A stretch of 64,000 nucleotides of DNA from CAXTKD01 sp964244885 (lineage in GTDB: Bacteria; Pseudomonadota; Alphaproteobacteria; Sphingomonadales; Sphingomonadaceae), in contig CAXTKD010000012.1 of assembly GCA_964244885.1 (NCBI GenBank), forward strand, positions 35,920 to 99,919, read 5' to 3'. A program made the translations under genes and the position numbers. The notes under the pieces are model-generated. The model saw only the letters and a program-made list of their open reading frames with translations, was not told the DNA's origin and made no database searches. Below, piece by piece: positions 7,999 through 16,752 of the stretch. Within the stretch, counting starts at the first letter, position 1. Every line of letters begins with the position of its first letter.

Positions 7999-8957
7999 GC
8001 AAGCGAATCCCCCTCTGGCTGACGCTGCTGCCGCTCGCCGTCGGCCTGCTCGGCTATTTCTATTGGTGGAACGGCCAGCGCGACGCCTTCGCCGAGCAGC
8101 TCCACAAGGTTCTGGGCGGCGCACCGATCGAGATCGGCGGCTTTCCCTACCGGATGGAGGCGACCCTTGGCGCCAGTGCCTTCTCGCGGGTCACCCCCGC
8201 GCTAACCGTCCGCCTCGCCGCCGACGAGATCGCGATCAACCGCGCCCCGATCGGCCGCCCGCTGACCGCGCTCCGTGCGCTGAAGCCGGTGGCGAGCGTC
8301 CAGCTTACGGCGCTGCCGCTGTCGAAGCTCGAAGTCGCCGCCGCCAGCGCAATCGGCAGCCTGCGCTTCGGCGAGGGCGGAATCGTCGCGCGCGCCTCCA
8401 ACGCCTTCGAAGGCGCAACCATCCGCGCCGCCGCCTTCGCGTCGTCCGCCACCGCCGCTCATTTCGAGGTCCACGTCCGCGAGACTCCGCAGGCGCTCGA
8501 CCCCGCCAGTCGATCGCCCGCCTTCCCCGAGCAGGCGCAGCTCGTGCTTGAGGGCGAGGGGGTGCGTTACGCCGGCGGCGACCCGCTGACGCTCAACGCC
8601 GAGTTCGGAATCGACGCGCGCGCCCCGCTTTCGGGCGGCCCCAAGGTGCTCGACGGCGCCACGCTGGAGCTCAAGAAGCTCACCCTCGCGGACAGGCACG
8701 GCGTCGTCGCGACGCTCACCGCGACCGCCTCGCCCGACACATCTAGCAAGGCGCTCATCGCCGGCACCGTCGACACGATCTGCCCCGCGAACGTGGCGGC
8801 GCTGCTTTCGGGCCGCCCCGGCGCCCGCGAGTTCCGCGCCCGCCGCTCTCAACGCATCGCCTTCTCGGGCCCTGTCGGCGCGGTGGCGCCGGCGAGTGGG
8901 GTTACGGGTGTTCCCGTCCGAAGTCAGGAGCCGCCGTGTCCTGTCCTGCGTCGATGA
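7995..8957 (+). CDS. DUF2125 family protein
   Basis: 320 aa. It begins with a membrane anchor (WLTLLPLAVGLLGYFYWW) followed by a long periplasmic beta-rich region containing EIGGFPYRMEATL, the hallmark start of DUF2125. The ATG overlaps the plsC stop (ATGA). It is the last gene of the ftsE run and its 3' end overlaps the convergent tyrA gene by 56 bp. Molecular function is unknown; an envelope role is inferred from location and operon. Confidence 0.8.
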   Translation: MSKRIPLWLTLLPLAVGLLGYFYWWNGQRDAFAEQLHKVLGGAPIEIGGFPYRMEATLGASAFSRVTPALTVRLAADEIAINRAPIGRPLTALRALKPVASVQLTALPLSKLEVAAASAIGSLRFGEGGIVARASNAFEGATIRAAAFASSATAAHFEVHVRETPQALDPASRSPAFPEQAQLVLEGEGVRYAGGDPLTLNAEFGIDARAPLSGGPKVLDGATLELKKLTLADRHGVVATLTATASPDTSSKALIAGTVDTICPANVAALLSGRPGAREFRARRSQRIAFSGPVGAVAPASGVTGVPVRSQEPPCPVLRR

Positions 8958-9810
8958 TCGCGCGGCGGACATCGCGCGATCGGCTGAACAGCGCGTGCAG
9001 CGCCTCGCCGTCGCCCCAGCGAATGGCGCGCTGAAGCGCGGTCAGATCCTCGCTGAAGCGCTGCAGGACTTCCAGAACGCCCTCCTTGTTGGCGAGGAAG
9101 ACGTCGCGCCACATCGTCGGGTCCGACGCCGCGATGCGCGTGAAGTCGCGGAATCCGCCCGCCGAATATTTGATCACCTCGGAGCGAGTCACCGATTCGA
9201 GGTCCGAAGCGGTGGCGACGATCGAATAAGCGATGAGGTGAGGGACGTGGCTCGTCACCGCCAGCACCAGGTCGTGGTGCCGCGCGTCCATCACCTCGAC
9301 CTCGGCGCCAAGCGCCGTCCAGAAGCTCCGCACCCGTTCGACCGCGAGTTCGTCGGCGCCTTCGGGCGGCGTCAGGATGCACCAGCGGCCATGGAACAGC
9401 GAGGCGAAGCCGGCGTCCGGCCCGGACTTCTCGGTCCCCGCCACCGGATGCGCCGGCACCACCGCGACTCCCGGCAGCGCCGCGATCAGCGAGTCGAGCA
9501 CCGGCCCCTTCACTGATCCGACGTCGGAAACGACGGCGCCCGGCGCCAGCTCGCCCGCGATGGCTTCGGCGACCTCGCCCATCGCACCTACGGGCACGCA
9601 CAGGATGACGAGATCGGCGTCGCCGACCGCGCCCGCCGGCGTGTCCGAGACGTCGTCGGCGATCTGCAGCGCCTCGACCCGTGCGCGCACCGCGGGGTCC
9701 GCGTCATGGGCCGCGATCGCCACCGTCGGCATGTGCTGCCGCACCGCGCGGGCCAGCGAGGAGCCGATCAGCCCCATGCCGATGATCGCGATGCGGCCGA
9801 ACGCCAGCAT
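8902..9810 (-). CDS. tyrA: Prephenate/arogenate dehydrogenase
   Basis: 302 aa. The N-terminal Rossmann motif is IIGMGLIGSSLARAV, and the active-site region reads PAHPVAGTEKSGPDAG with the conserved His. The helical C-domain (SHVPHLIAYSI, GGFRDFTRIAASDP) matches TyrA dimerisation. It makes 4-hydroxyphenylpyruvate or tyrosine using NAD(P). There is no fused chorismate mutase. ATG 9810 overlaps the hisC stop (TGATG), so the two are co-translated. Confidence 0.92.
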   Translation of the reverse strand: MLAFGRIAIIGMGLIGSSLARAVRQHMPTVAIAAHDADPAVRARVEALQIADDVSDTPAGAVGDADLVILCVPVGAMGEVAEAIAGELAPGAVVSDVGSVKGPVLDSLIAALPGVAVVPAHPVAGTEKSGPDAGFASLFHGRWCILTPPEGADELAVERVRSFWTALGAEVEVMDARHHDLVLAVTSHVPHLIAYSIVATASDLESVTRSEVIKYSAGGFRDFTRIAASDPTMWRDVFLANKEGVLEVLQRFSEDLTALQRAIRWGDGEALHALFSRSRDVRRAIIDAGQDTAAPDFGREHP

Positions 9811-10916
9811 CAATCGGCGGTTTCCAGGAACGTGCGCAGCACAGCGGCGACGCCGCGCGTCTCCTCCTCTGTGCCGATCGAGATGCGCAGCCCGTTGGCG
9901 AGATCCTGCTTGGGCAACCAGCGAGTCAGATAGCCTTGGCTGGTCAGGTAGCGGTTCGCCGCTTCGGCGGTGCGAGGTCCCTCGTCGGGGAAGATCACCA
10001 GCACGAAGTTCGCCGCCGATGGCACCGCGCGGACGCCCCAATTGCCCATCGACTCGATCTCGGCGGTCAGCCAGGCGCGCCACTCCTTGTTGTGCGCCTT
10101 GGCCTTGTCGATCCAGTCCTGGTCGGCCAGCGCGGCGATCGCCGCAGACTGGCCGGCGGTGGTGACGTTGAACGGCGGGCGCGTCGTGTGGAGCACGTCG
10201 ATGATCGCCTGCGGGCCGTAGGCCCAGCCGATGCGCTCGCCCGCCAGCCCGTAGATTTTCGAAAAGGTGCGCATCGTGACGACGTTCGGCAGGCGCCGCG
10301 CCATCTCGATCCCGTCCTCATAATCAGGATCGTCGATATATTCGGCATAGGCCGCGTCGAGCACGAGCAGAATGTCGTCGCGTAGCCCGGCGTGCAGCCG
10401 CCGCACCTCCGCGCCGCCGATCATCGTGCCGGTCGGGTTGTTTGGGTTGGCGAGATAGACGAGCCTGGTGCGCGGGGTGACGCAGGCCAGCAGCTTGTCG
10501 ACGTCGGTCGTGTAGTCGGCGTCGGGCGCCTCGACCGGCGTCGCGCCGGCCTTCCGCGCCGCGATCGGATAGACCATGAAGCCGTGGTGGACATAGAGCA
10601 CCTCGTCCCCGGCCGAGGCGTAGGCCGCCGCGACGAGATAGAGCAGTTCGTCCGATCCGGTGCCGCATACCACGCGCTCGGGCTCGATCCCGTGGTGCGC
10701 GGCGATCGCGTCGCGAAGCGCGGTGCTGCCGCCGTCGGGGTAGCGGTTGAGCGTTCTCGATTCGCGCTCCAGCGCCGCGATGGCGCGTGGGCTCGGCCCG
10801 AGCGGGCTTTCGTTCGACGAAAGCTTGACGGTCTTGCCTGCGCCCTCGGCCACGGCGCGGCCGGGGACGTAGGCATCGATCGCCGCGATCCACGGCTTTA
10901 CTTGGGGTCCAGTCAT
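9810..10916 (-). CDS. hisC: Histidinol-phosphate / aromatic aminotransferase
   Basis: 368 aa fold-type I PLP aminotransferase: SSNESPLGPSP start, NPNNPTGT, PLP lysine in TFSKIYGLAGERIG and substrate Arg in LRISIGT. Being directly upstream of tyrA suggests the aromatic-transaminase activity that HisC-type enzymes often supply to tyrosine and phenylalanine synthesis; histidine synthesis is equally possible. ATG 10916 is the sensible start; the open frame continues upstream without homology. Confidence 0.9.
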   Translation of the reverse strand: MTGPQVKPWIAAIDAYVPGRAVAEGAGKTVKLSSNESPLGPSPRAIAALERESRTLNRYPDGGSTALRDAIAAHHGIEPERVVCGTGSDELLYLVAAAYASAGDEVLYVHHGFMVYPIAARKAGATPVEAPDADYTTDVDKLLACVTPRTRLVYLANPNNPTGTMIGGAEVRRLHAGLRDDILLVLDAAYAEYIDDPDYEDGIEMARRLPNVVTMRTFSKIYGLAGERIGWAYGPQAIIDVLHTTRPPFNVTTAGQSAAIAALADQDWIDKAKAHNKEWRAWLTAEIESMGNWGVRAVPSAANFVLVIFPDEGPRTAEAANRYLTSQGYLTRWLPKQDLANGLRISIGTEEETRGVAAVLRTFLETAD

Positions 10917-10957
10917 GGCCGGGGTATTGGCGGAAGCGGGGAGGGGAGGCAAGCGAG

Positions 10958-11572
10958 CTAGACGCCCAGATAGCGCTCCGCCAGATAGATCAGCGCCTCG
11001 GCCCCCGCGACGATCAGGCCCGAAAGCAGGACGATCCCGGCGGCGCCCGCGAGCCAGGCGACGAGCGCCAGGAGCCCGTCGCGGTTGATCAGCGCCAGCC
11101 CGAACAGCGCGATCACCAAAGCCGGAATATAGTGAAGCCCCGGGATTGGCAGCCAGGCGATCAGCGACAGCAGCAGCGCCATGATGCCGATCAGCCGCGT
11201 GCCATTGTGCTCGGTCAGCGCCGCCAGCCGCGGCCGGATCAGCCGCTCGACCCAACGCATGAACGTCAGCACGCGGGGCAGGCCTTTCAGCGCCTGCGCC
11301 TTGGTGATCGACGCGCGCATGATCCACCTCGGCAGCCACGGCTGGTGCTTGCCCGCGGTCATCTGCGCCGAGATCAGGATGAGCGGGATCGCGGTGACCA
11401 GCGACATGCCCGGCACTAGCGGCAGCAGATTGGGCAGCGCAAAGAGCAGGAGGAGCGCGCCGAGCGTTCGGTCGCCGATGGTGGCGACAAGGTCGGCGGG
11501 CCCGATTCGCTCGGCCGGGTGCTCGTAAACGACCCGGCTCAGCAGTTCGGAGAAGCGGAGGACCTCGGTCAT
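10958..11572 (-). CDS. exoD: ExoD family membrane protein
   Basis: 204 aa, matching the ExoD family (exopolysaccharide synthesis ExoD). Features are LGALLLLFALPNLLPLVPG at about residues 38-56, a second pair of hydrophobic segments near 120-155 and two at 158-195. The start ATG 11572 is followed by TEVLRFSEL. It lies 41 bp upstream of hisC on the same strand. ExoD is linked to exopolysaccharide and alkaline tolerance in rhizobia, but its biochemical activity is unknown. Confidence 0.82.
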   Translation of the reverse strand: MTEVLRFSELLSRVVYEHPAERIGPADLVATIGDRTLGALLLLFALPNLLPLVPGMSLVTAIPLILISAQMTAGKHQPWLPRWIMRASITKAQALKGLPRVLTFMRWVERLIRPRLAALTEHNGTRLIGIMALLLSLIAWLPIPGLHYIPALVIALFGLALINRDGLLALVAWLAGAAGIVLLSGLIVAGAEALIYLAERYLGV

Positions 11573-11652
11573 CGGCGGCGGTCTTAGCCGCCGGGCCGGG
11601 CGCGCGCCAGCCCGGGGGCGGCGGTCTTTCGCCGCCGTCCCCGGTTCTGGAC

Positions 11653-11958
11653 TCAGGCGCCGCGCGCGGTGGCGATGGCGCGGTCGACCGAGGCGTTCGC
11701 GCCGTCGATCGCATTGCTGACGCAGGCGCGGGCGCGCGTCGTGCTGGCGGTGTCGCGGGCGTCGCTCTTGCCGCAGACCGCGCTCGCGGCCGAGCGCACG
11801 CGCTGCTTGAGTGCCGCGACGCCCGCGCTGCTGCCGAGGTTGAGGTCGCCGTAGCTGACCTCTTGGGTCTGCGCGATCTCGAAGCCGCCGGCCGACGCCG
11901 GGGCCGAGACGGTCACCGCCAGAGCGGCGGCGGACGCGAGGATGAGGATGTTGCGCAT
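11653..11958 (-). CDS. UrcA family protein
   Basis: 101 aa with a Sec signal peptide (ILASAAALAVTVSAPASA, cleavage near residue 22) and the UrcA signature VSYGDLNLGSSAGVAALKQR with AVCG and ACVSNAI, giving two cysteines likely to form a disulphide. ATG 11958 is chosen because the signal peptide starts there; the open frame reaches 12057. UrcA proteins are periplasmic and abundant in sphingomonads and caulobacters; function unknown. Confidence 0.85.
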   Translation of the reverse strand: MRNILILASAAALAVTVSAPASAGGFEIAQTQEVSYGDLNLGSSAGVAALKQRVRSAASAVCGKSDARDTASTTRARACVSNAIDGANASVDRAIATARGA

Positions 11959-12117
11959 GGGAGTGTCTCCTTGGATCTGGGGGCCGGCCGATCCGGTCCA
12001 CGAACTATCCACTGCATTAGTCATGCCAAACACCTCCTCTCCTCGGCGAAGGCTCAAATCAGCGATTTTCGCGTGGCGCGCTTCGCCAAGCAGTGGCGCA
12101 TTTCGCCACTTCCCTGC

Positions 12118-12215
12118 CTGTCATTCCCGCGAACGCGGGAATCCAGCCTTGGTCGGTTGGGCACTCCGCCGGATTCTGGACACGAGCTGGATTCCCGCGT
12201 TCGCGGGAATGACAG
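12118..12215. repeat. REP-like inverted repeat, 30-bp perfect arms
   Basis: Left arm 12118-12147 (CTGTCATTCCCGCGAACGCG...) and right arm 12186-12215 are exact reverse complements separated by 38 bp. Each arm is itself nearly palindromic around the ATTCCCGCG half. It sits in the gap between the urcA-like promoter and the transglutaminase gene. Confidence 0.85.
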
Positions 12216-12290
12216 AAGAGAGTAGGGTGCTCGGAACGCCGCCGCCCTCGCTTCGTTGGCGCGCTACCTCAAGGCCCGGGAGCCACTCGC

Positions 12291-13070
12291 TTGCTGCTCA
12301 ACGTCCAATGCCGGCTCGGCTACAGCTTCGCCGAGCCGACCGAGATCATGGCGATCGTCCAGGCGGCGCACGCGCTCGACCAGACGATCCTGTCCGAGTC
12401 CTTCGCCATCGCGCCGCAGACCGACCTCGTCGTCTACGAGGAACCTTCGACCGGGGCGCGGACGCTGCGCGGCTGGCTCGATGGCGACGTGTTGCTCGCC
12501 TACGAGGCGACGGTCGACAATGGCGTTCGCGAGCTGCTCCACCCGGGCGCCGTCGAGCACAATTGGTCCGATCTGCCGCCCGAGGCGCTGCCCTACCTGA
12601 TGCCGAGCCGCTATTGCCCGGCCGACCGCTTCCTGCGCTTCGCCTATCGCGAGTTCGGCCACCTGACCGGCGGCGCCAAGGTGCTGGCGATCCTCGACTG
12701 GATCCACAACCACGTCGATTACGTCTCGGGCTCCAGCGATTCGGGAACGACGGCGGAGAACACCTTCATCGACCGCGCCGGCGTCTGCCGCGACTTCACG
12801 CATCTCGGCATCGCGCTGTGCCGCGCCGTCAGCATCCCGGCGCGCGCCGTCGCGGTCTATGCGCTGAAGCTCAACCCCGCCGACTTCCACGCGGTGTTCG
12901 AAGTCTATCTCGACGGCCGCTGGTGGTTCGTCGACGCGACGCGCCTGGCGCCGATCGAAGGCTTCGTCCGCATCGCCGTCGGCCGCGACGCCGCCGACAT
13001 CGCCTTCCTGACGACCAAGGGCAATTGCTTCCAGACGAGCATGACGGTGTCGGTCACGCCGGCGAACTAG
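12291..13070 (+). CDS. Transglutaminase-like cysteine peptidase
   Basis: 259 aa. The transglutaminase core has the nucleophile in RAGVCRDFTHLGIALCRA, the His in DFHAVFEVYLDG and the Asp in WWFVDATR. It belongs to the group with an N-terminal beta domain (QCRLGYSFAEP). No signal peptide is seen, so a cytoplasmic protease or amide hydrolase is likely. No ATG is available; TTG 12291 begins right at the conserved start. A REP pair follows its 3' end. Confidence 0.82.
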   Translation: MLLNVQCRLGYSFAEPTEIMAIVQAAHALDQTILSESFAIAPQTDLVVYEEPSTGARTLRGWLDGDVLLAYEATVDNGVRELLHPGAVEHNWSDLPPEALPYLMPSRYCPADRFLRFAYREFGHLTGGAKVLAILDWIHNHVDYVSGSSDSGTTAENTFIDRAGVCRDFTHLGIALCRAVSIPARAVAVYALKLNPADFHAVFEVYLDGRWWFVDATRLAPIEGFVRIAVGRDAADIAFLTTKGNCFQTSMTVSVTPAN

Positions 13071-13081
13071 GTTTACGGTGT

Positions 13082-13160
13082 CCGTTCGTCCTGAGCTTGT
13101 CGAAGGACCAGATCGTACCGCCGCGCGTGCCACGTGGTTCGACAGGCTCACCACGAACGG
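13082..13160. repeat. REP-like inverted repeat (TTCGTCCTGAGCTTGTCGAA family)
   Basis: Left arm CCGTTCGTCCTGAGCTTGTC (13082-13109) faces an imperfect reverse complement at 13134-13160 (GTTCGACAGGCTCACCACGA). The same family recurs inside the acetyltransferase gene at 24771-24851. It lies between the convergent transglutaminase and ssb genes, where it may act as a transcription end. Confidence 0.75.
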
Positions 13161-13181
13161 GCGTTTGGAAGGATTTGCAGA

Positions 13182-13691
13182 TCAGAACGGCACGTCGTCG
13201 TCGAGATCGTCATCGAAGTTGCCGCCGAACTGCTTCGACGCGCCGCCCGCCGGGGCCTTGGGGGGGGCGCTGCGGAAGCCGCCGCCGCTGCCGCCGCCCG
13301 CATAATCGTCGCCGCCGCCGCCATAATCCCCCCCGCCGCCCTCGCGGCGGTCGAGCAGGGTCAGCTCGCCCCGGAAGCGCTGGAGCACCACCTCGGTCGA
13401 ATAGCGCTCGGCGCCCGACTGGTCGGTCCATTTGCGCGTCTGGATCGCGCCCTCCAGATAGACCTTGCTGCCCTTGCGGAGATACTTCTCGGCGACCTCG
13501 CCCAGCTTGTCGTTGAAGATGACGACGCGGTGCCATTCGGTCCGCTCCTGGCGGTTGCCGTCGCGGTCGTTCCAGCTTTCGGACGTCGCGACCCGCAGGT
13601 TCACCACCTTGCCGCCGTTGCCCATCGTCTTGCTTTCCGGATCCGCGCCCAGATTGCCGACGAGGATCACCTTGTTGACTGAACCGGCCAT
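13182..13691 (-). CDS. ssb: Single-stranded DNA-binding protein
   Basis: 169 aa. The OB fold spans residues 1-110 (NKVILVGNLGADPE, WNDRDGNRQERTEWHRVV). A Gly-rich linker leads to the acidic C-terminal tip DDDLDDDVPF, which recruits repair and replication partners. ATG 13691 (MAGSVNK) is chosen over the upstream ATG because homology starts there. A LexA-type direct repeat lies about 190 bp upstream, suggesting SOS control. Confidence 0.95.
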   Translation of the reverse strand: MAGSVNKVILVGNLGADPESKTMGNGGKVVNLRVATSESWNDRDGNRQERTEWHRVVIFNDKLGEVAEKYLRKGSKVYLEGAIQTRKWTDQSGAERYSTEVVLQRFRGELTLLDRREGGGGDYGGGGDDYAGGGSGGGFRSAPPKAPAGGASKQFGGNFDDDLDDDVPF

Positions 13692-13878
13692 GCGTCTTGT
13701 TCCTCGCGATTCGATTTGGAGCACCCTAGCCACCCCATCCGCCGAACGAAACCCGCGCGGCGATCGGCGGGCGATTCGGGCTTAGAGTCCCTAGAGTCAC
13801 GGTGGTTCAGCAATTACGTTGCGCGAACCGGCAATAAAATTACGCGCACAACGGGCCAACCTCTAGCTTGCGCCTTTA

Positions 13879-13893
13879 GAACATATCATGAAC
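13879..13893 (-). promoter_or_regulatory. Predicted LexA (SOS) box upstream of ssb
   Basis: GAACATATCATGAAC is GAAC-N7-GAAC, the reverse complement of the alphaproteobacterial LexA direct repeat GTTC-N7-GTTC. It lies in the 213-bp gap that serves the ssb promoter (ssb reads leftwards); feoB ends at 13905 on the other side. Position and motif fit SOS induction of ssb, but a single match in a short motif can be chance. Confidence 0.5.
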
Positions 13894-13904
13894 AGTTCTA
13901 CAAA

Positions 13905-15758
13905 TCAACCGAGCAGGGCGCGCGAAATCCAGAAGGTCGCGCCGGCGGCGACATAGGCCATCGCGAACAGATAGCCGAACATGAACGCCGGCCATTTCCA
14001 ACCATTGGTCTCGCGCCGCGCCACGGCGAGAGTCGACAGGCATTGTGGCGCGAACACGAACCAGGCGAGGAAGGCGAGGGCGGTCGGCAGGCTCCACGCG
14101 TGCTGGAGGCGCTGGACGAGCGACTGCGCCACCGCGCCCTCGTCGCCCTGCAGCGCGTAGACCGTGCCGAGCGCCGACACCGCGACCTCGCGCGCCGCCA
14201 TGCCGGGGACGAGCGCCAGGCTGATCTCCTTGTTGAAGCCGATCGGCGCGAAGATCACGTGGAGCGCCGCGCCGATATGCCCGGCGATCGAATAGTCGAT
14301 GGCGGGCAAGGTCGCGCCCTTCGGCGGCTTGGGGAAGCTCGCCAGCGCCCACAGCGCGATCGTCGAGCCGAGGATGATCGTCCCCGCGCGGTGCAGGAAG
14401 GCCTCGGCGCGCTGCCAGAGGCCGATGCTCATGTCGCGGAGCGCCGGCCACTGGTATTTCGGCATTTCCATCAGGAAAGTCTGGCCCGCCCCCTTGGTGA
14501 GCGTCCGCCGCAGCACGAAGGCGGCGGCCATCGCGCCCGCCACGCCGAAGGCATAGAGCGCGAACAGCACGAGGCCCTGGAGGCCGAACACGCCCCACAC
14601 CTGCCGGTTCGGAATGAACGCCGCGATGATGATGGCATAGACCGGAAGGCGCGCGCTGCAGGTCATCAGCGGCGCGATCAGCATCGTCGTCAGCCGGTCG
14701 CGCGGCTCGTCGATGGTGCGGGTCGCCATGATGCCGGGAATGGCGCAGGCGAAGGAGGAGAGCAGCGGGATGAACGCCCGGCCGTTGAGGCCGACGCGCG
14801 CCATCACGCGGTCCATCAGGAACGCCGCGCGAGTCATGTAGCCCGACTGCTCCAGCGCGATGATGAACGCGAACAGGATGAGGATCTGCGGCAGGAAGAC
14901 GATCACCGCGCCCACGCCGGCGATCACGCCGTCGGCGAGGAGCGACTTCAGCCAGCCGTCGGGCAGCAGCGCCGAGACCTGCGCCTGCGCCCAGGCGAAG
15001 CCGCTGGCGATCAGCTCCATCGGCGCCTGGGCCCAGGCGAAAACCGACTGGAACATCACGAACAGGATCGCCGCGAGCAGGATTGGGCCGGCCACTGGAT
15101 GCAGCACCACCCTGTCGATCCGCTCGCTCCACCGCGTCGCGCCGCCGACCGACAGCGTCACCGCATAGGCGATGTCGCGCGCCTCGCGCTGCAGCACGCG
15201 GATGTCCTCGGGCGGCGCCGACGGCCCCGCGCCGAGGCTGAGCTTCGGCCCGAGCTCGGCCGCCAGCTCGGCCAGGCCCCGGCGCCGCACCGCGACCGTC
15301 GGCACCACCGGCAGGCCGAGCCGGTCCGAAAGGCGCGCCACGTCGATCGTCAGCCCGTCGCGCTCGGCAAGGTCGACCATGTTGAGCGCAACCACCATCG
15401 GCACGCCGAGCCGCTTCAGCTCCAGCACGAAGCGCAGATGGTTGCGAAGGTTGGTCGCATCGACCACCGCGACGATCGCATCGGGCCGCCGCTCGCCGGC
15501 CTGCACGCCCATCACGACGTTGCGAGTCACCGCCTCGTCGGGGGAGCGCGGCTCGAGGCTGTAGGTGCCGGGCAGGTCGATCAGCTCGGCGAGGCGGCCG
15601 TCAGGAAGCGGGAGCTTGCCGGTCTTCCGCTCGACGGTGACGCCGGGATAATTGCCGACCTTCTGGCGCGAGCCGGTCAGCGCGTTGAACAGCGAGGTCT
15701 TGCCGGCGTTGGGATTTCCGACCAGCGCCGCGACCGGCGCGGTCGCAGGCGCGTTCAT
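13905..15758 (-). CDS. feoB: Ferrous iron transporter FeoB
   Basis: 617 aa. The N-terminal G domain shows G1 GNPNAGKTSLF, G3 DLPGTYSL and G4 NMVD; the membrane part has two Gate repeats with about 8-10 TM helices (SSFACAIPGIMATR, CSARLPVYAII in gate regions). It imports Fe2+ in a GTP-dependent way. ATG 15758 overlaps the feoA stop (ATGA). It is shorter than E. coli FeoB (773 aa), within the range seen for alphaproteobacteria. No feoC is present. Confidence 0.95.
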   Translation of the reverse strand: MNAPATAPVAALVGNPNAGKTSLFNALTGSRQKVGNYPGVTVERKTGKLPLPDGRLAELIDLPGTYSLEPRSPDEAVTRNVVMGVQAGERRPDAIVAVVDATNLRNHLRFVLELKRLGVPMVVALNMVDLAERDGLTIDVARLSDRLGLPVVPTVAVRRRGLAELAAELGPKLSLGAGPSAPPEDIRVLQREARDIAYAVTLSVGGATRWSERIDRVVLHPVAGPILLAAILFVMFQSVFAWAQAPMELIASGFAWAQAQVSALLPDGWLKSLLADGVIAGVGAVIVFLPQILILFAFIIALEQSGYMTRAAFLMDRVMARVGLNGRAFIPLLSSFACAIPGIMATRTIDEPRDRLTTMLIAPLMTCSARLPVYAIIIAAFIPNRQVWGVFGLQGLVLFALYAFGVAGAMAAAFVLRRTLTKGAGQTFLMEMPKYQWPALRDMSIGLWQRAEAFLHRAGTIILGSTIALWALASFPKPPKGATLPAIDYSIAGHIGAALHVIFAPIGFNKEISLALVPGMAAREVAVSALGTVYALQGDEGAVAQSLVQRLQHAWSLPTALAFLAWFVFAPQCLSTLAVARRETNGWKWPAFMFGYLFAMAYVAAGATFWISRALLG

Positions 15759-16018
15759 TCGGCGGCGAGCAGCATCGGCTCGACCGAGATCATCGCCGCC
15801 TGCGCGCGCCGGAGCGCGATCGTCATGTTGCCGACCCGGAGCGCGATCGGGCAGCCGCCGACGGGGCCGCGGTGGAGCACCTCGACGTCGACGCCCTCGT
15901 CGAAGCCGAGCTCGTAGAGCCGGCGCACGGTCTTGGGGTCGCCGTCGCGGTCGATGCCGGCGATCACCGCCCGCTTCCCCGCCGCCAGTTGGTCGATCCG
16001 CTGCTGCACGCCTGACAT
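15755..16018 (-). CDS. feoA: Ferrous iron transport protein FeoA
   Basis: 87 aa SH3-like FeoA domain (VRRLYELGFDEGVDVEVLHR, GNMTIALRRAQA). It is the first gene of feoAB and overlaps feoB by 4 bp. FeoA is a small cytoplasmic partner required for FeoB transport. A Fur-like palindrome lies just upstream. Confidence 0.92.
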   Translation of the reverse strand: MSGVQQRIDQLAAGKRAVIAGIDRDGDPKTVRRLYELGFDEGVDVEVLHRGPVGGCPIALRVGNMTIALRRAQAAMISVEPMLLAAE

Positions 16019-16031
16019 CCTCGTCCGGAAT

Positions 16032-16058
16032 TGCGAACGATTATCATATGCGTTTGCA
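16032..16058 (-). promoter_or_regulatory. Predicted Fur-type operator of feoAB
   Basis: The 27-bp site (starting TGCGAACGATTATCATATG) is an imperfect palindrome with 20 of 27 positions self-complementary, flanked by TGC...GCA and an AT-rich centre (ATTATCAT), like Fur boxes. It begins 14 bp upstream of the feoA ATG, which is where iron-dependent repression would act. Confidence 0.5.
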
Positions 16059-16194
16059 CTAGGGAAGCGGTAAGTCAGAGCCGCGCCGTGTCGATAATTT
16101 TTACAGTTGGGCCTGCGACATCGTGCCGTCCCGAGACGGAAAGCCCTGGCACGAATCGTGCTTAACGTTCCCCCAGAGATTTCTGGAGGTTCAG

Positions 16195-16716
16195 ATGAAG
16201 AGATTGTTTGCAGCCCTGGCGATTGGCTTCGCCGCCGTTCCGGCGTCTGCCGGAGTGATCCACTACACGATCCATGACGCTGTTTTCGACGACGGCGGTA
16301 CGGTGGTCGGCAGCTTCAACTACGACACCGATCTCCATAGCTGGTCGGGAGGCGCGCATACGAGCGCAGGCACCACCTACGAAGGTTTCACCTACTTCGG
16401 CAGCGGCAGCGCCGATCACAATATTAGTTTCTCGGAGGGTGGCAACGGGCTTCACACACTGCTCTTGTCCATTGATGGGTCGTGGGCAGAGGCCGGCCTC
16501 TACAATTTCAGTCTTACCGGCCTTTTCACGGACTCTTTCGAGACCTTCAGTAACCAGGAAGTGTTGCTGAACCGCCAGCTGGTCAGCGGCTACGCCGTCG
16601 CCGACGGCTTCGAGGTACCGCCGGGCGGCACCCGCGTGCCCGAGCCGGCGATGCTCGGCCTGTTCGGCCTTGGCGCGATCGGCCTCAGCCTGAGCCGCCG
16701 CCGCCGCAAGGCATAA
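16195..16716 (+). CDS. PEP-CTERM sorting domain protein
   Basis: 173 aa. A Sec signal peptide (LFAALAIGFAAVPASA) starts at ATG 16195, which follows CTGGAGG. The mature part is a Gly/Ser/Thr-rich beta domain of about 125 residues, and the C-terminus is a textbook PEP-CTERM: VPEPAMLGLFGLGAIGLSL then RRRRK. Such proteins are processed by an exosortase and sent to the surface or an extracellular matrix. No exosortase is in the window. Confidence 0.88.
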   Translation: MKRLFAALAIGFAAVPASAGVIHYTIHDAVFDDGGTVVGSFNYDTDLHSWSGGAHTSAGTTYEGFTYFGSGSADHNISFSEGGNGLHTLLLSIDGSWAEAGLYNFSLTGLFTDSFETFSNQEVLLNRQLVSGYAVADGFEVPPGGTRVPEPAMLGLFGLGAIGLSLSRRRRKA

Positions 16717-16752
16717 GGAGAAGGCCGGGCCGTCGCGCCCAGCCTGCTCCGC

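Noticed and set aside
13716..15917. 733-aa open frame on the plus strand opposite feoB
   Set aside because: Antisense shadow of a GC-rich gene: Arg/His-rich composition, no motif, and feoB is unambiguous on the other strand.
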